Position numbers and translations under genes: made by a program. Of a stretch of 64,000 nt of DNA, positions 61,475 through 64,000 are shown piece by piece. The stretch's first letter is position 1; each line of letters opens with the position of its first letter. The notes below the pieces were generated by a model. It was not told where the DNA came from. It worked only from the letters and a program-made list of their open reading frames with translations, and did not search any database. The stretch comes from Chryseobacterium gleum (GTDB lineage: Bacteria > Bacteroidota > Bacteroidia > Flavobacteriales_D > Crocinitomicaceae): the NCBI GenBank assembly GCA_945882095.1, contig CAMCWF010000001.1, forward strand, positions 182,540-246,539, written 5' to 3'.

Positions 61475-62122
61475 TTATTTTTCTTTCTTGTTGAAAGTAT
61501 AACCTATTCCAATGCTGAAAAAGCTTGTGAAATTATAACTTTGATTGTTCTTATTACCACCAATTAGTAGTAAACTATTGTCAGTGTTTTTCCAAAATAA
61601 AATACCTAAACAACCTCTAGTAGAGAGATATATGTTTTTTGTAATATTATTTTTTAACGTTATGCCAATCACATTGTCAGAAGTGAAAACCGGACCATAG
61701 ATTCGTTCATACTTAGTATAAAGGAAATCAAATTCTGATTGAGGGTTAGACACTAAAGTGTCATAGGCTGAATATACTTTTATTAATTGATTCATTAAAG
61801 AGATTTGATTTGAATAAAAAAGACCGATTTTGAAAAAATCATTTTTGTATAAATAATATTCAAATCCTAATTGGAGTCCAAATCGTTGCCCGAAATTTTG
61901 CGCAAAAGCTGAGTTTTTGATAAATGTACCTATTGGGATTTGGTCTATTCTGTTGATATGGTATGTCAAACCCGTTGAAAAAGATAAATTTGGGTAGTTT
62001 CTTTTCCAATTAACACCTAAATTACTACCAATGTATACCTCATTGAAATTGAATTCGATTGAAGATTGAGATAGGAAAGAAAATGCTAAAAATAAGGCAA
62101 GACAACTTGAATAAAATTTCAT
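61475..62122 (-). CDS. Beta-barrel outer-membrane-like protein, unknown
   Basis: 215 residues with signal peptide (MKFYSSCLALFLAFSFLSQ). Strand-rich text ('FNEVYIGSNLGVNWKRNYPN', 'FGLQLGFEYYLYKNDFFKIG', 'FFSIGIGYTFNKKEK') fits a small outer-membrane barrel. No family assigned. Base composition looks more AT-rich than most of the window, like its neighbour upstream. It follows the lipoprotein gene by 52 bases with a hairpin between. Confidence 0.7.
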   Translation of the reverse strand: MKFYSSCLALFLAFSFLSQSSIEFNFNEVYIGSNLGVNWKRNYPNLSFSTGLTYHINRIDQIPIGTFIKNSAFAQNFGQRFGLQLGFEYYLYKNDFFKIGLFYSNQISLMNQLIKVYSAYDTLVSNPQSEFDFLYTKYERIYGPVFTSDNVIGITLKNNITKNIYLSTRGCLGILFWKNTDNSLLLIGGNKNNQSYNFTSFFSIGIGYTFNKKEK

Positions 62123-62139
62123 ACAATATTAAATTATAA

Positions 62140-62167
62140 GTTACTGCGGGCTAAACCTGCAGTAACA
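62140..62167 (-). terminator. Hairpin between lipoprotein and barrel genes
   Basis: GTTACTGCGGG and CCTGCAGTAAC arms form an 11-base stem with one mismatch and a five-base loop. On the minus strand an AT-rich stretch follows. It could end or attenuate the lipoprotein transcript; the T-run is poor, so termination is uncertain. Confidence 0.5.
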
Positions 62168-62174
62168 AAATTGA

Positions 62175-63422
62175 TTAATTTACTTTAGTCAGATTATACT
62201 CTGACTTCCAACTTGTAAACACAATCTCCGTTTGCCAATCGAACCAATCAAAGGTGGTGGCATGAATGTTAACTGTACTTGGGATCCATTGATACCAATC
62301 GTTATCAAATCTCATTCTACCCCAAAACATCCACTCTTGTCCAAACGTTGTTCCATTTCCAAGATTCTTAATACTTCTGTTCCAATCGCGTTCAAAAGTA
62401 TTCCAATACACTTTACTACTTGTATCAGGCGTAAAATTATTGGCATGGTGTGAAGTAACATAAACATTGCTGCTACTATTAACTTCATTTTTTGTTACTT
62501 CTTTTATTTCTAACGAATGGTCATTATTATTCGTTAAATGTAAAAAATTCGCGGGTGGAGATGCTTGGAGCACAATTGCTCCCCCGATACAGAATTCAGA
62601 TTTTCCTGTTCCTTGTTCATGACGATACCCACTTTTAATTTTGATTCGAGTTGATTCAAAATAAGTGTTCCCAGATTTAGTAAAAGTTATAGCGTCTTTA
62701 GTTTTTAAAATATATGAGCCAATTTTGTCCATTTTAACCTTGGGTATAGAGTGGTCAAGAATGAAAATTGGATTTGCAGTTTGTATTACGGTTGTCTCAC
62801 TTAGTATCGTTTCATTTAAAACACCATTTTCATTAAAGAACCAAGCAACGATATAATCCTCTTCATTATATTCTGTTTCTATGTTTGGCGAAATTAACGC
62901 TTGCAAATTTACATTCACATTCAAAACATTTGGAACAAAAATAGATGGTTCGTAAATCTCCAATTCTGCGGTTTCTGGAAATTCCGGATTAGGTAAAATT
63001 GGTTGGTGAGTCATATTTGCTGTTATTGATTCGACGCTCAAACCTTTTACAGCTAACTTCTGATTGATGATATTGTAATATGGAAGACCTTTATCCTTAA
63101 TTTCTGAATAGTATACTGTTTCCACATTCGACTCACGTGCTAACCTAACGATCAATTCTACGAATGCATAATCCTTCAACAAATCTTTCGTTGCTTCTGC
63201 GAGTTCAAACAATTGACGATTTAACTTTTCTTCATCTGCATCATTTTCACTTTTCATTGCAACTTCGTAATTCTGTGAATATTTTATCATTGGGATATTA
63301 TCCAATCGATATTCAATTTTCGTGTTCTCGTTCAGTCTTTCTGAACTTTGTTCTTTCTTACACCCAACAATCCCGACCCCGAAAATCGCTAGGAATAGAG
63401 CGCTGTAAGTTAACTTTTTCAT
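62175..63422 (-). CDS. Lipoprotein, unknown
   Basis: 415 residues from the ATG at 63422 with a lipobox ending in Cys21 ('FGVGIVGCKKE'). The N-terminal half is acidic and polar; the C-terminal half has beta-type segments and several Trp residues ('WNTFERDWNRSIKNLGNGTT', 'WGRMRFDNDWYQWIPST'). I recognise no domain. Its gene and the barrel gene after it are AT-rich compared with the rest, and the pair lies between two diverged copies of another gene's 3' end. Confidence 0.7.
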   Translation of the reverse strand: MKKLTYSALFLAIFGVGIVGCKKEQSSERLNENTKIEYRLDNIPMIKYSQNYEVAMKSENDADEEKLNRQLFELAEATKDLLKDYAFVELIVRLARESNVETVYYSEIKDKGLPYYNIINQKLAVKGLSVESITANMTHQPILPNPEFPETAELEIYEPSIFVPNVLNVNVNLQALISPNIETEYNEEDYIVAWFFNENGVLNETILSETTVIQTANPIFILDHSIPKVKMDKIGSYILKTKDAITFTKSGNTYFESTRIKIKSGYRHEQGTGKSEFCIGGAIVLQASPPANFLHLTNNNDHSLEIKEVTKNEVNSSSNVYVTSHHANNFTPDTSSKVYWNTFERDWNRSIKNLGNGTTFGQEWMFWGRMRFDNDWYQWIPSTVNIHATTFDWFDWQTEIVFTSWKSEYNLTKVN

Positions 63423-63847
63423 AATACTTTGTTTTAACATTTACTTTTTTGGCAACTAACCAAGCATTTTGCCTCTGCTTTCGAAACTCACAATTCTTTA
63501 ACCTTTGCACATAGCTATTCTTTTTCTTAAATCCGTGGTTGTTTTAGAGAAAAGCTTTATCTGCAAAACAAAATTACATCGAACGCAAACCTGATAAATT
63601 TACAGAAGACGTTCAATTCGAATGAAAACAATCCTAAAAATCTCTAAAAGGCTTACTTTACAAGGGATAGGAGAATGTTGGCCGGTTGTTGATTCAACCG
63701 AAGCGATAGTATTTATACTGAATTTTTTAGTATAAATGCGAAAAATAAAAACTGCAAAATTCATTGAATTGGTTCGGGAAAATCCTCAGTGAATTAACCA
63801 GTTCAAGTTCCCAAGCTCAATAATGTTTTCTAACGAAATAAAACACC
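63423..63847. other. Intergenic stretch with one inverted repeat
   Basis: I see no convincing gene. An inverted repeat ATTTATACT/AGTATAAAT (63711-63719 and 63729-63737) flanks a T-rich loop. Two tiny frames of 37 and 17 residues (63622 and 63736) are present but have no supporting signal. Confidence 0.6.
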
Positions 63848-64000
63848 TTAACCTTTAAAACGGTTTTGTCTACGCTGTTCCCGCGCTATAGCCTCGTTCT
63901 CATCTTCCTCCCTGATTTGCTCATCGGTTCTGGCTTTATACAAGCCCAACAAAATGCTTTTTCGCAACAACTCATTAGGATTCTTTGCCCCAATTCGTTT
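63848..64000 (-). CDS. C-terminus of an unidentified protein, truncated by window edge
   Basis: The last 50 codons of a gene that continues to the right; they end in 'EAIAREQRRQNRFKG'. Highly charged, mostly helical by composition. I do not recognise the family. Its 3' end is duplicated in diverged form at 61365-61440. Confidence 0.65.
   Translation of the reverse strand, partial: KRIGAKNPNELLRKSILLGLYKARTDEQIREEDENEAIAREQRRQNRFKG

Noticed and set aside
63622..63795. Two tiny frames (37 and 17 residues) near the right edge
   Set aside because: No ribosome binding site, promoter or homology, and the lengths are within chance.

Overview
The window reads as a chromosomal segment of a Bacteroidota bacterium, most likely Flavobacteriales and perhaps Crocinitomicaceae or Cryomorphaceae (Fluviicola-like). 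The evidence is a complete gldK-gldL-gldM-gldN type IX secretion/gliding operon with a PorP/SprF gene, several secreted proteins with T9SS sorting domains, menaquinone and bacillithiol genes, an IPExxxVDY protein next to pyruvate kinase, and promoters of the Bacteroidota type (TAnnTTTG -7 box). I see no rRNA, tRNA or CRISPR array. The genus is an inference.

Layout. 1-9 kb: a SOUL-family fragment at the left edge, a secreted SGNH hydrolase, menA, the electron-transfer flavoprotein genes etfB-etfA, a bifunctional nuclease, a nucleoside-type MFS permease, then on the other strand a SulP transporter followed directly by a beta-carbonic anhydrase (probable bicarbonate handling). 9-14.4 kb: a large secreted subtilisin-like protease with PKD domains, Asp-box repeats and a T9SS tail, followed in the same direction by a small membrane protein and kbl. 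14.4-23.4 kb: an arginase-like gene, porP/sprF, gldK, gldL, gldM and gldN, closed by a strong intrinsic terminator. 23-28 kb: a fused 2-oxoacid dehydrogenase E1 gene, overlapped by a type-B T9SS surface protein and followed by a MazG-like pyrophosphohydrolase; then an LD-carboxypeptidase with a Tat-like signal. 28-34 kb: beta-barrel, DUF2141, fatty-acid hydroxylase-like, FkbM methyltransferase, L,D-transpeptidase-like and pruA genes. 33.7-47.5 kb: recF-DUF721, an esterase, a DUF5916 outer-membrane protein, DUF493, IPExxxVDY-pyruvate kinase, gcvP-bshB1, a ZIP transporter, a methyltransferase and coaE. 47.5-52.2 kb: a TonB_C/beta-barrel fusion, a TonB-dependent receptor controlled by a clear TPP riboswitch (so a probable thiamine receptor), and asd. 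52.2-61 kb: a lamin-tail surface protein coupled to a LETM1-like gene, an acyltransferase, an ECF sigma factor overlapping a predicted envelope-spanning partner, and a T9SS-sorted protein. 61-64 kb: a less ordinary tail with palindromic repeats, the last ~58 codons of an mtnA-like gene, two AT-rich cell-envelope genes of unknown function, and diverged duplicate copies of the 3' end of another gene flanking that pair.

The window is mostly housekeeping and cell-envelope biology. The observations most worth following are: (1) a set of genes whose -7 promoter box ends exactly four bases before the start codon, which predicts leaderless transcripts; (2) the TPP riboswitch in front of an isolated TonB receptor; (3) a sigma factor/beta-barrel pair in which the partner seems to span the whole envelope; (4) a TonB_C domain fused to a barrel that has a stand-alone paralogue in the same window; (5) the flanking-duplication structure at the right edge. 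I did not find a convincing wholly new multi-gene system.
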